Assembly: GCA_021792815.1 (NCBI GenBank)
Contig: JAJYTX010000002.1
Coordinates: forward strand, 1 to 64,000
Direction: 5' to 3'
From: Pseudomonadota bacterium
Lineage (GTDB): Bacteria > Pseudomonadota > Gammaproteobacteria > Steroidobacterales > Steroidobacteraceae
Length of the DNA: 64,000 bases
Shown here: piece after piece, positions 1 through 7,421 of the stretch
Position numbering within the stretch: position 1 is the stretch's first letter
How the letters are laid out: every line of letters begins with the position of its first letter
The notes under the pieces: model-generated
Told to the model about the DNA's origin: nothing
Seen by the model: the letters and a program-made list of their open reading frames with translations, nothing else
Databases searched by the model: none
Made by a program: the position numbers and the translations under genes

Positions 1-356
1 GTGATGGAGAACGTCGCGGTCGGAGGCACGACGCCGCCGTTCTGCGTCCCGTTCTGGAGGGTCGGGAAATCGAAGGTCCCGTTGCTGCTCTCGGCCAGTG
101 TAGCCGAGCCATCGGACACGGACACCGACTGACCGCTCGCAAGTCCCGTCACGGTGAGGCAGGGCGCGACGCCCTGGTCGACCGCATCGTTGTAGAGGGT
201 CGTGGTGCAGGCGGCGAGCTGCGCCGAGGGCGGCGTGGGACCCCCGCCCGGGCTGGATGCGGTGCTGCTGCCACCGCCCCCACCGCCGCAGGCGGCGAGA
301 GAGACGGCCGCGATCGCGGCGAGGAGGATGGAGAGGATTCGGGTGTAGGTACGCAT
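1..356 (-). CDS. Putative lipoprotein, 3' end cut by window edge
   Basis: Only the N-terminal 118 residues are in the window. The protein starts MRTYTRILSILLAAIAAVSL and has a lipobox (LAAC) followed by a glycine run and a Ser/Pro/Gly-rich linker, so it should be exported and lipid-anchored. The visible mature part (TTLYNDAVDQGVAPCLTV onward) matches no family I recognise. The ATG is preceded by a modest AGGA about 8 nt upstream. It is the last visible gene of a compact leftward operon, starting 13 nt after the stop of the previous small gene. The lipobox plus poly-Gly layout resembles the DUF3443 proteins at 36-39 kb, but I see no DTGS motif in the part present. Confidence 0.6.
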   Translation of the reverse strand, partial: MRTYTRILSILLAAIAAVSLAACGGGGGGSSTASSPGGGPTPPSAQLAACTTTLYNDAVDQGVAPCLTVTGLASGQSVSVSDGSATLAESSNGTFDFPTLQNGTQNGGVVPPTATFSI

Positions 357-369
357 GGTCGTGGTCCTG

Positions 370-606
370 TCAGAGATCGGTGGGCCGGAGAGCGCGGACG
401 CGCTCCATTCCGGCGCGCAGGCGCTCGAGGGCGAGGCCGAGGGTGACTTGGGCGCCCTCGATGTCGGCATCCTCCGCGCTGAGTGCGGTGTGAGCCGTGG
501 CGACCAGTCCCTCGGCGACCTCGAGGTCGTCCAGGGTTATCGCGATGGCGCCGGGCGCCGGATCTGCGGCGCGGATACGAGTTACGGTGGTGGTCGTGGT
601 TCTCAT
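370..606 (-). CDS. Small hypothetical protein, 78 aa
   Basis: Unrecognised. It begins with a threonine run (MRTTTTTVTR) and continues as an Ala/Leu/Glu-rich, probably helical segment with no signal peptide or membrane segment. GGAG lies about 9 nt before the ATG. It sits 32 nt after the upstream small gene and 13 nt before the lipoprotein gene, on the same strand, so the three probably share one mRNA. The regular spacing and RBS are the main reasons to believe it is coded; homology is not evident. Confidence 0.45.
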   Translation of the reverse strand: MRTTTTTVTRIRAADPAPGAIAITLDDLEVAEGLVATAHTALSAEDADIEGAQVTLGLALERLRAGMERVRALRPTDL

Positions 607-638
607 GCGGGAACTCCGGGTCAGAGGGGATGTGAGGG

Positions 639-932
639 TCAGGCGCGGGCCTCAGGCGTGGGCCTCTGCGGCCACAGACAGACGGTGATCGAGCTGCGCA
701 GCAAGGCACCGGAGGTGCGCCAGCGACGAGCGGCGCGGGTGATGGTCCATTCCCGCAGCGCGGCGTAGCGACGCAGGCTGATGCGGTGACGATGGGGAGC
801 GCGGCCAGCGCGCTCGATGGTCACGATGGCGCAGCCCGTCTTGCGGTACGCGCGGATGGAAGCGAGGGGGACGGCGCGCACGGCCGCAGGCTGCGTGCCT
901 GTCAACGGCGCGATAGGATCAGCGGTAGCCAT
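639..932 (-). CDS. Small basic hypothetical protein, 97 aa
   Basis: Unrecognised. It is rich in Arg and Ala (for example RRYAALREWTITRAARRW), suggesting nucleic-acid binding or another basic role, but this is only composition. A GAGG lies about 9 nt before the ATG. It is the first gene of the leftward three-gene set that ends at the window edge. About 170 bp separate it from tRNA-Pro upstream on the same strand, so it could be read from the tRNA promoter or from its own; I see no convincing promoter directly in front of it. Confidence 0.45.
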   Translation of the reverse strand: MATADPIAPLTGTQPAAVRAVPLASIRAYRKTGCAIVTIERAGRAPHRHRISLRRYAALREWTITRAARRWRTSGALLRSSITVCLWPQRPTPEARA

Positions 933-1106
933 ACTCGAACCTCATTCGTTCGGGTGGTGGTTAGCCGCTCGGCCGTGCGCGAACACGGTTGGGCGGCGCC
1001 TTGGCAGCGCCGAGCAATGAAGTCGAGAGAGGTCGCCAGTTGCCCTTACCGGGCACTTACGGCGATTGCTAGTGTTGGCCTAAAACGGATAAGTGACTGA
1101 TTTTAT

Positions 1107-1183
<77 letters not shown>

Positions 1184-1240
1184 AAATGGCAGATCCTCGG
1201 CCCCCGGGCGGCCGATGGCGGCGCGCGGGGCGAGCCGTGC

Positions 1241-1269
1241 AGTCTACTGGAGCGGACCGGGGGCTTCAA
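1241..1269 (-). promoter_or_regulatory. Sigma70-type promoter for tRNA-Pro
   Basis: On the minus strand TTGAAG (1264-1269) is separated by exactly 17 bp from TAGACT (1241-1246). The predicted start is near 1234, about 50 nt before the tRNA 5' end. The -35 box matches 4 of 6 and the -10 box 4 of 6 consensus bases. Confidence 0.6.
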
Positions 1270-1365
1270 TGGTGGCGCAGGTTGGCCGCACGGCTCCCGA
1301 TCAGGGTGTTTCCCGGTCGGCTCTTCGGGTATCTTCGCCGAAAAATAAAATACAGAGCCATCATC

Positions 1366-2865
1366 ATGAGGACAAAGGGGCGGGGTTCAGGATCGCCAAT
1401 CCGCATCGGTGTGCTGGCGCTGCTCTTCGTTGCGATGCGGGCGGATGCGCTGCCCGCGCATGCCGGCCTGTACTCGGCAGCTCTTGCCTACAAAAAGGGC
1501 GATTTCACGCTCGCGTTCCGGGACTTCCTCGCCTTGGCCCGGCTGGGTCAGCCCCAGGCGCAATTGGAGCTGGCGTACCTGTATTCCCTGGGGCAGGGGG
1601 CGCGGCAGAGCGACATCCACGCTTATGCCTGGGCGATGCTGGCCTCGCAGAACGGCGAGGCGAAGGGCCAGAAGCTGGCCAGGCGGCTTCTGCCGGCACT
1701 GAGGCTGGCTCCAGGGTCCAGGAGAATCGCAGGCTGGATCACCGCCCCGTATACTCCCGCGGCACTGAATCGGACGCTGCTGCCGACCTATCCCCATGCG
1801 GGGCTGGCTTCCAACGGAGGGCATCCAGCCGGCGGCGGTGCGCCGAACGTCTTCGGCACAAGGTCGAACCGTGCGTGCCTGCCGATAAGAATGCACCGGG
1901 ACGTCTATCCGTGGTGGGCCAACCTGCGGGGCATGCAGGATCGGGTGCTCGTGCAATTCACCCTGATGCCCGATGGCACGGCACGCCTCCCGGAGGTCAT
2001 TTTCGGATTACCCGAGCGCTCATTCGACGCCGCTGCGCGCACCAGCGTGGTGATGTCGAAATTCGCGCACCGGCCGCTACGCAGGCATCCGATCCGGTGC
2101 GCGCTCGACTTCCAATTCGTCGAACGAAACCTGTCCTCCGGCGATTATCCCCGTCTGCAGGATTACCTCTGGGGTCTGCGAAAAAAGGCCGTGAAAGGCG
2201 ATCCGGCCGCCGAGGCGATCTATGGGACGGTGCTTGCGGGTCTGCCGCAGATTCAAAGCTCGCGCCGTACCTCGTTTTTGCCGTGGCTCGTGAGGGCTGC
2301 GCAGGCCGGTGATCCCCTGGCGCAGTATGAAGTGGGAGCCAGCCTGCAGTTCGGCTTTGGCGGGTGTCTGCCGGATGAGGTCAAGGCGTTGCGATGGCTG
2401 CATCTGGCCGCTGCGCAGCACGAGGCCGACGCGGAGGTGGCGCTCGCGGTCCGATTGCTCGACGGTGCATCGGATGCCGGGCAGATCGACGCCGCCAGGA
2501 AATGGCTCGACCAGGCCGTAACCCAAGGCAATGTGGCGGGTGAGATGTATCTGTCGGCGCTGCTGGCTGCGGCGCGGCAGGCCGCCGTGCGCGACCCTGC
2601 GCGCGCGTTACGGCTGGAACGGAAGGCCTTCGCGCATGTCGATGTCGATCCGACGGGGTACGAGATCCGCGCGGCCGCGCAGGCGGCCGAGGGACATTTC
2701 ACCCAAGCGGTGAAGAGTGAGCGGGAGGCGATCGGCAAGGCCCACGCTTTGGAGTGGAATCTTTCCGCCCTGAAGCGGCGCTTGGCGCTTTATCGATCCG
2801 GCAAGCCGTGGTACGGCGATTTACTCGACTACGGCTCGCCGACTCCCGCCAAGGCAGGCAGTTAG
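1366..2865 (+). CDS. SEL1-repeat protein with internal TonB C-terminal-like domain
   Basis: 499 aa from the ATG at 1366 (MRTKGRGSGSPIRIG), which gives an N-terminal export or anchor segment (IGVLALLFVAMRADALPAHA). Longer in-frame starts would run into tRNA-Pro. Residues about 30-110 hold SEL1/TPR-like helices (AQLELAYLYSLGQGARQSD). Residues about 180-250 resemble the TonB C-terminal fold (VLVQFTLMPDGTARLPEVIF). Further SEL1 repeats follow (KALRWLHLAAAQHEADAEVA). SEL1 proteins scaffold envelope protein complexes; the precise role is unknown. It converges on ispB with a 4-bp overlap. A possible -10, TAAAAT at 1346-1351, lacks a good -35. Confidence 0.75.
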   Translation: MRTKGRGSGSPIRIGVLALLFVAMRADALPAHAGLYSAALAYKKGDFTLAFRDFLALARLGQPQAQLELAYLYSLGQGARQSDIHAYAWAMLASQNGEAKGQKLARRLLPALRLAPGSRRIAGWITAPYTPAALNRTLLPTYPHAGLASNGGHPAGGGAPNVFGTRSNRACLPIRMHRDVYPWWANLRGMQDRVLVQFTLMPDGTARLPEVIFGLPERSFDAAARTSVVMSKFAHRPLRRHPIRCALDFQFVERNLSSGDYPRLQDYLWGLRKKAVKGDPAAEAIYGTVLAGLPQIQSSRRTSFLPWLVRAAQAGDPLAQYEVGASLQFGFGGCLPDEVKALRWLHLAAAQHEADAEVALAVRLLDGASDAGQIDAARKWLDQAVTQGNVAGEMYLSALLAAARQAAVRDPARALRLERKAFAHVDVDPTGYEIRAAAQAAEGHFTQAVKSEREAIGKAHALEWNLSALKRRLALYRSGKPWYGDLLDYGSPTPAKAGS

Positions 2866-3824
2866 GTCGTGTGCTCCACCGCGAAGCGGGCGAGGGCGGT
2901 GAGTCCGGTCTTGTACGGGGTCTCGGGCAGGGCATCGATGGCCGCGAGCGCCTGCGCAGCGGACTCCTTCGCCAGCCGGGCGGCATAATCGAGGCCGCCG
3001 GTTGCCTCGATGGCCGCGATGATGGGCTCGAGCTCGGCGCTGCCGTGCTCGATAGCCGCCCGGATGGCCGCGCGCTGTGCCTCGCTGCCGTGGCGCAGGG
3101 CGTGGATGAGCGGTAGCGTCGGCTTGCCTTCGGCCAAGTCATCGCCCAGGTTCTTGCCGCGCTCGGCCGGGTTGGAGCGGTAGTCGAGCACATCGTCCAC
3201 GAGCTGGTAGGCGGTACCGAGATGGCGCCCGTAGGCGGCGAGCGCCGAGCAAAGCGATGGCGGACCACCCGCGAGCACCGCGGCGACCCTTGCGCCGGCC
3301 TCGAACAGTTTCGCCGTCTTGCGGTAGATGACCTCGAGGTAGCGCCGCTCGGTGGTATCCGGATCGTGGGCGTTCATGAGCTGCATGACCTCGCCCTCGG
3401 CGATCACGTTGGTCGCCTCGGCCATGATCTCCATGACCGGCTGGGAGGCCAGCGATGCCATCATCTGAAAGGCGCGAGAGTAGACGAAATCCCCGACCAG
3501 GACGCTTGCCTGGTTGCCGAAGACCTCATTGGCCGTGTAGCGTCCCCGCCGCAGCGAGGAGCCATCGACCACATCATCGTGCAGCAGCGTGGCGGTATGG
3601 ATGAACTCGATGAAGGCGGCCGCCTCGATGTGCATCGGCCTGTGCCCGCAGGCCCGGCCGGCGAGCACCACCAGCAGGGGGCGCAGCCGCTTGCCGCCGC
3701 CGGCAATGATGTGCTCGGCCACCTGATCCACCAGGGGGACGACGCTTTTCAGGCGCTGGCGGATGACCTCATCGACGCCCACGAGATCCGCCGCGACGAG
3801 CGTACGGAGCTCCTCCAGCGTCAT
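2862..3824 (-). CDS. ispB: Octaprenyl/polyprenyl diphosphate synthase
   Basis: Trans-prenyltransferase that elongates farnesyl-PP with isopentenyl-PP to make the quinone side chain in the cytoplasm. Both aspartate-rich motifs are clear: LLHDDVVDGSSLRRGR (first DDxxD) and LVDDVLDY followed by GKNLGDDLAEGKPTLPL (second). I chose the ATG at 3824 (MTLEELRTLVAADLVGV) because it aligns with the N-terminus of E. coli IspB and gives 320 aa, the normal length. In-frame starts further upstream exist (ATG at 3905, GTG at 3935). It is divergent from rplU, the usual gammaproteobacterial arrangement. Confidence 0.93.
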   Translation of the reverse strand: MTLEELRTLVAADLVGVDEVIRQRLKSVVPLVDQVAEHIIAGGGKRLRPLLVVLAGRACGHRPMHIEAAAFIEFIHTATLLHDDVVDGSSLRRGRYTANEVFGNQASVLVGDFVYSRAFQMMASLASQPVMEIMAEATNVIAEGEVMQLMNAHDPDTTERRYLEVIYRKTAKLFEAGARVAAVLAGGPPSLCSALAAYGRHLGTAYQLVDDVLDYRSNPAERGKNLGDDLAEGKPTLPLIHALRHGSEAQRAAIRAAIEHGSAELEPIIAAIEATGGLDYAARLAKESAAQALAAIDALPETPYKTGLTALARFAVEHTT

Positions 3825-3954
3825 GGAGGCGGGGAGCCTGGCAGCAGGCGATTGACGGGGCACCGCGAGCACGTGGGGATTCAGAGGTTCCTTGATCCAG
3901 CGGCGCATCCTAGCCGACCGGACCGTGCGCCGCACGCTCTTTAATTTGCAGCGT

Positions 3955-3983
3955 TTGACCCGCCGAGGGCCGGTCAGTAGAAT
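3955..3983 (+). promoter_or_regulatory. Strong sigma70 promoter for rplU-rpmA
   Basis: TTGACC (3955-3960), a 17-bp spacer, then TAGAAT (3978-3983): two near-consensus boxes at ideal spacing. The predicted start near 3990 leaves a leader of about 30 nt before the rplU ATG at 4019. It lies in the ispB-rplU divergent gap. Confidence 0.8.
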
Positions 3984-4018
3984 GCCCGCCCTTTCGTCAA
4001 GACGCTCGATTCCAGCCT

Positions 4019-4333
4019 ATGTACGCAGTGATCGCCACCGGTGGAAAGCAGTATCGCGTGACCCAGGACGGGGTGCTGCGCATCGAGAAACTGGATGCGG
4101 AGCCGGGAGCCACGGTCGAGTTCGACCAGGTGCTGCTCGTCGGCGAAGGGGCCGAGGTGAAGCTCGGCAAGCCGCTCGTCGCGGGCGGCAAGGTCACCGC
4201 CACCGTGGTCCGCCACGGCAAGGGCAGCAAGGTCTCGGTGGTGAAGTTCAAGCGCCGCGCCCACTACTTGCGGCAGAAGACCCATCGCCAGCCCTTCACC
4301 GAGGTGAAGGTCACCGGCATCAGCGCCGGCTGA
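4019..4333 (+). CDS. rplU: 50S ribosomal protein L21
   Basis: 104 aa, the family length. Begins [20 protein letters not shown], the hallmark L21 N-terminus, and ends with the RNA-binding segment [18 protein letters not shown]. It is a large-subunit protein that binds 23S rRNA. First gene of rplU-rpmA; rpmA starts 25 nt after its stop. A strong promoter lies just upstream. Confidence 0.98.
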   Translation: MYAVIATGGKQYRVTQDGVLRIEKLDAEPGATVEFDQVLLVGEGAEVKLGKPLVAGGKVTATVVRHGKGSKVSVVKFKRRAHYLRQKTHRQPFTEVKVTGISAG

Positions 4334-4358
4334 GCGCGATTTCGTTCGGGAAACTCAC

Positions 4359-4631
4359 ATGGCACACAAAAAGGCAGGCGGCAGTACCAAGAACGGCCGC
4401 GAGTCCCATTCCAAGCGACTGGGCGTGAAGCGCTTCGGCGGCGAGCATGTCCTCGCCGGCAACATCATCGTCCGCCAGCGCGGCACGCACATGCATGCCG
4501 GCCCCAATGTCGGTATCGGCACCGATCACACCCTGTTCGCCAAGGTAACCGGCACGGTGCTGTTCCGGCGCAAGGGTGCCGATCAGCGCACCTACGTCAG
4601 CGTACAGCCCGAAGCGGTAGCTGAGGCCTAG
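4359..4631 (+). CDS. rpmA: 50S ribosomal protein L27
   Basis: 90 aa. Starts [20 protein letters not shown], the conserved L27 N-terminus whose tail reaches toward the peptidyl transferase centre, followed by [20 protein letters not shown]. Full length and co-transcribed with rplU. The Ala-Glu-rich tail (PEAVAEA) is a little longer than in E. coli. Confidence 0.98.
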   Translation: MAHKKAGGSTKNGRESHSKRLGVKRFGGEHVLAGNIIVRQRGTHMHAGPNVGIGTDHTLFAKVTGTVLFRRKGADQRTYVSVQPEAVAEA

Positions 4632-4787
4632 CCAGCCGGTCGCGATTCCGTCGCGCGGCGGCAGGGCGGAATTTCCCGGTCGAGCGGCCGCGGGCGGTGG
4701 CCCGGCCTCCAGGGAGGGGGCCTGGGTGGGTGGACGAGCAAGGGTCCTCAGGGAAGCCCGCCTGCCTTGCCGTGAGGGGCTTGAGAA

Positions 4788-4808
4788 GGCCTGGGCTTGC
4801 CCAAGGCC
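4788..4808. other. Inverted repeat in the rpmA-obgE gap
   Basis: GGCCTGGGC, a 2-nt loop, then GCCCAAGGCC can fold into a roughly 9-bp GC-rich hairpin. No T-run follows, so a classical terminator is not shown; partial termination or mRNA processing between the ribosomal genes and obgE is possible. The rest of the 260-bp gap shows no gene. Confidence 0.35.
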
Positions 4809-4891
4809 AGTGTGGCCCAGGGAACGGCTCTCAGACCCGCCTGCGCGAGCAGCGAGCCCGCCGGGAAACCGCTTTCGAATTCTGAGCCCTT

Positions 4892-5962
4892 ATGAAATTC
4901 GTCGACGAAGCGAAGCTCCGCGTGCAGGCCGGCAATGGTGGCCGAGGCAGCACCAGCTTTCGCCGCGAGAAGTTCGTTCCCTTCGGCGGGCCCGATGGCG
5001 GTGACGGCGGTCACGGAGGTAGCGTGTTCCTGCAAGCGGCCGCCGGCATCAATACCCTTGCGGACTTCCGGATCGAGCGGACGTGGCGCGCGCAGCATGG
5101 CGAGCCGGGCTCGAGCCGGGATTGCACCGGTCGAGGCGGCGAGGATCTGTACATTCCCGTCCCGGTGGGCACCGTGGTGCGCGACGCCGAGACGGGCGAG
5201 GTGCTGGGGGACCTGGCTCACGAGGGTGAAGTGCTGCCGGTGGCCCGCGGCGGCAAGGGGGGCTGGGGCAATCAGCGATTCAAGTCGAGCACCAACCGTG
5301 CGCCTCGGCAGTTCGGGCCGGGGCTGCCGGGAGAGAAGCGCACGCTGGAGCTCGAGCTAAAGGTCATCGCCGATGTGGGTCTGCTGGGCCTGCCCAATGC
5401 CGGCAAGTCCACGCTCATCCGCGCCGTCTCGGCCGCCCGGCCGAAGGTCGCGGACTATCCCTTCACCACGCTGCATCCGCATCTCGGTGTGGTCCGTGTC
5501 GCTGAGCACCGCAGCTTCGTCATGGCCGATATTCCGGGCCTGATCGAGGGTGCAGCGGAGGGGGCTGGGCTTGGCATCCGCTTCCTGAAGCATCTGCAAC
5601 GCACGCGGTTGCTGCTGCACCTGGTGGACATCGCCGATCCCGAGGCCGATCCGGTTGCGGATGCGCGCGCCATCGTTGGGGAGCTGGAGAAATTCAGCGC
5701 CGAGCTGGCCGGCCGGCCGCGCTGGCTGGTGCTGAACAAGTGTGATCTGATGACTGACCAGGAGGCCTCGCGGCGCGCGCAGACGATTTATCGCCGGCTG
5801 CGCTATCGCGGGCCTCGGTTTCTCGTCTCAGGCGCCACGGGTCGCGGGACGAAGGAACTCTGCGAAGAGGTTATGAAGTTTTTGGACGAGCAGGCTGCAG
5901 CTGCGCGCGAATCCGCAGCTGCTCGAGCAGATACAGACGGCGAGCAGCCGGCTTCAGCTTGA
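4892..5962 (+). CDS. obgE: Obg family GTPase CgtA/ObgE
   Basis: 356 aa. The N-terminal Obg fold (1-158) has the glycine-rich pattern [15 protein letters not shown] and [13 protein letters not shown]. The G domain has G1 [10 protein letters not shown]2/G3 [11 protein letters not shown] and [17 protein letters not shown]4 NKCDL and G5 SGATGRGT. ObgE binds the 50S subunit and links ribosome assembly to growth and stringent control. The C-terminus is a short Ala/Glu-rich tail. It follows rplU-rpmA, the conserved order, and converges on rpsT. Confidence 0.97.
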   Translation: MKFVDEAKLRVQAGNGGRGSTSFRREKFVPFGGPDGGDGGHGGSVFLQAAAGINTLADFRIERTWRAQHGEPGSSRDCTGRGGEDLYIPVPVGTVVRDAETGEVLGDLAHEGEVLPVARGGKGGWGNQRFKSSTNRAPRQFGPGLPGEKRTLELELKVIADVGLLGLPNAGKSTLIRAVSAARPKVADYPFTTLHPHLGVVRVAEHRSFVMADIPGLIEGAAEGAGLGIRFLKHLQRTRLLLHLVDIADPEADPVADARAIVGELEKFSAELAGRPRWLVLNKCDLMTDQEASRRAQTIYRRLRYRGPRFLVSGATGRGTKELCEEVMKFLDEQAAAARESAAARADTDGEQPASA

Positions 5963-5967
5963 GGGGT

Positions 5968-5985
5968 GCCGGCAAGGGGGCCGGC
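5968..5985. terminator. Possible bidirectional hairpin between obgE and rpsT
   Basis: GCCGGC, a short G-rich loop, then GCCGGC directly after the obgE stop, in the 59-bp gap between convergent genes. Six-bp stem with no T-tract, so weak evidence. Confidence 0.3.
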
Positions 5986-6021
5986 GAGGTGACGTGCGCT
6001 TTGCTGACGTCCATCATCGCC

Positions 6022-6285
6022 TCATTGCATCGCCCGGATGCGCGCCGCCAGACGGCTCTTGTGCCGGGCGGCCTTGTTACGGTGGATGATGCGTTTGTTG
6101 ACCAGCGTGTCGATGACGGGCAAGGCGGCCTTGAATGTCGTTTCGGCAGTCGGCTTGTCGCCGCCGGCTATGGCTGTGCTTACGCTGCGCACGGCGCTGC
6201 GCATGCGCGAGCGCAGTGCCACATTGCGGGCACGGTGTTTTTCGGCTTGGCGAGCCGCCTTTTCGGCGGACTTGGTGTTGGCCAC
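6022..6285 (-). CDS. rpsT: 30S ribosomal protein S20
   Basis: 87 aa, family length. Begins MANTKSAEKAARQAEKHRAR and contains KRIIHRNKAARHKSRLAARI, both typical of S20, which binds 16S rRNA early in 30S assembly. The start codon is GTG (6283-6285) with GGAGAG just before it; non-AUG starts are known for rpsT. It is divergent from ribF, as in other gammaproteobacteria. Confidence 0.97.
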   Translation of the reverse strand: MANTKSAEKAARQAEKHRARNVALRSRMRSAVRSVSTAIAGGDKPTAETTFKAALPVIDTLVNKRIIHRNKAARHKSRLAARIRAMQ

Positions 6286-6335
6286 AGGCTCTCCGTCTAC
6301 CTAAATTTCTGAGGTCCCCGTCGCGGGGGGCCGGT

Positions 6336-6364
6336 AGTCTGCGCAGGCAGGCCACCTTTGTCAA
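6336..6364 (-). promoter_or_regulatory. Candidate rpsT promoter
   Basis: On the minus strand a perfect TTGACA (6359-6364) is followed after 17 bp by CAGACT (6336-6341), a poor -10 (3 of 6). The predicted leader is about 45 nt. A perfect 7-bp hairpin (6411-6427, GACGGAC/GTCCGTC) lies further upstream and would be in the ribF leader on the other strand. Confidence 0.4.
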
Positions 6365-6494
6365 TGGTGGTGGGGTAAGCTGGCGTGAGCGGTATCCTTG
6401 CCATGCGACCGACGGACCTCGTCCGTCCAGCAAATCCTGTATTCTGTATGGCCTTTTGTGTCAATCGATGCATCGGTGGCGGCTCGGGCGGCTG

Positions 6495-7418
6495 ATGGAG
6501 CTCATTCGCGGACTGACGGGCTTAAGCGACCACCGGCGGGGCTGTGCGGTCACCATCGGGACCTTCGATGGTATCCACCTCGGACACCAGGCGTTGCTCG
6601 CACGCCTGAGCGAGCACAGGGCGCGCCTCAACCGTGCGGCCATGGTGCTGACCTTTGAGCCGATGCCGCGCGAGTACCTTGCCTCCGGGCAGGCGCCGGC
6701 CCGGCTGACCTCGTTCCGCGAGCGTTGGCGGGTGCTCGAGCATCTGGGCGTGGACGTGGTGTGGGTGCTGCGCTTCGGCGAGGCGTTGCGCAACCTTTCG
6801 GGTGAGGACTTCGCGCGGCTGCTGGCGCTCGAGTTGCGAGCCCCGGTGGTCGTGGTGGGTCACGACTTCCGCTTCGGGCGCAATGGCGAGGCCACGGCCG
6901 AGGCGCTGCGGGAGGCCGGCCGTCGGTTGGGGTTCGAGGTGGACGTGGTGGCGCCGGTGACCCTGGATGGGGAGCGCGTGAGCAGCAGCGCGGTGCGCGC
7001 CGCGCTGGCCCGGGGAGACTTCGAGCAAGCCCGGCGGTGGCTGGGACGGCCGTACAGCATGATCGGCCGCGTCGCGAGCGGTAACCGCTTGGGCAGGAGG
7101 CTCGGCTTCCCGACGGCGAACCTCGGGATCGAGCGGCTCCGCTCCCCGGTGGAGGGTATCTTCGCCGTGCGGGTGCACGGCATCGTGTCTGAGGCGCTGC
7201 CCGCTGTGGCGAGCCTCGGCCGTCGCCCGACGGTGGCCGGCGGCGAGCCGTTGCTGGAGGTGCATGTGTTCGATTTTTCCGCCGACCTGTACGGCCGGCG
7301 CATCGAGGTGGAGTTCGTGGCGAAGCTGCGTGACGAGGAGCGCTTTGCGGACCTCGATGCCCTCGTGGCACAAATGCACCGGGACGCGCGGGCGGCCCGG
7401 GCGATACTGAAAGCTTGA
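6495..7418 (+). CDS. ribF: Bifunctional riboflavin kinase / FAD synthetase
   Basis: 307 aa from the ATG at 6495 (MELIRGLTGLSDHRRG). The N-terminal FAD synthetase nucleotidyltransferase domain shows TIGTFDGIHLGHQALL (an HxGH-type site) and HDFRFGRNGEA, then VSSSAVRAALARGDF. The C-terminal riboflavin kinase domain shows GRVASGNRLGRRLGFPTANL. It makes FMN and FAD from riboflavin. ileS begins 3 nt after its stop, so the two are co-transcribed, the standard ribF-ileS-lspA-ispH order. Confidence 0.96.
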   Translation: MELIRGLTGLSDHRRGCAVTIGTFDGIHLGHQALLARLSEHRARLNRAAMVLTFEPMPREYLASGQAPARLTSFRERWRVLEHLGVDVVWVLRFGEALRNLSGEDFARLLALELRAPVVVVGHDFRFGRNGEATAEALREAGRRLGFEVDVVAPVTLDGERVSSSAVRAALARGDFEQARRWLGRPYSMIGRVASGNRLGRRLGFPTANLGIERLRSPVEGIFAVRVHGIVSEALPAVASLGRRPTVAGGEPLLEVHVFDFSADLYGRRIEVEFVAKLRDEERFADLDALVAQMHRDARAARAILKA

Positions 7419-7421
7419 TTG

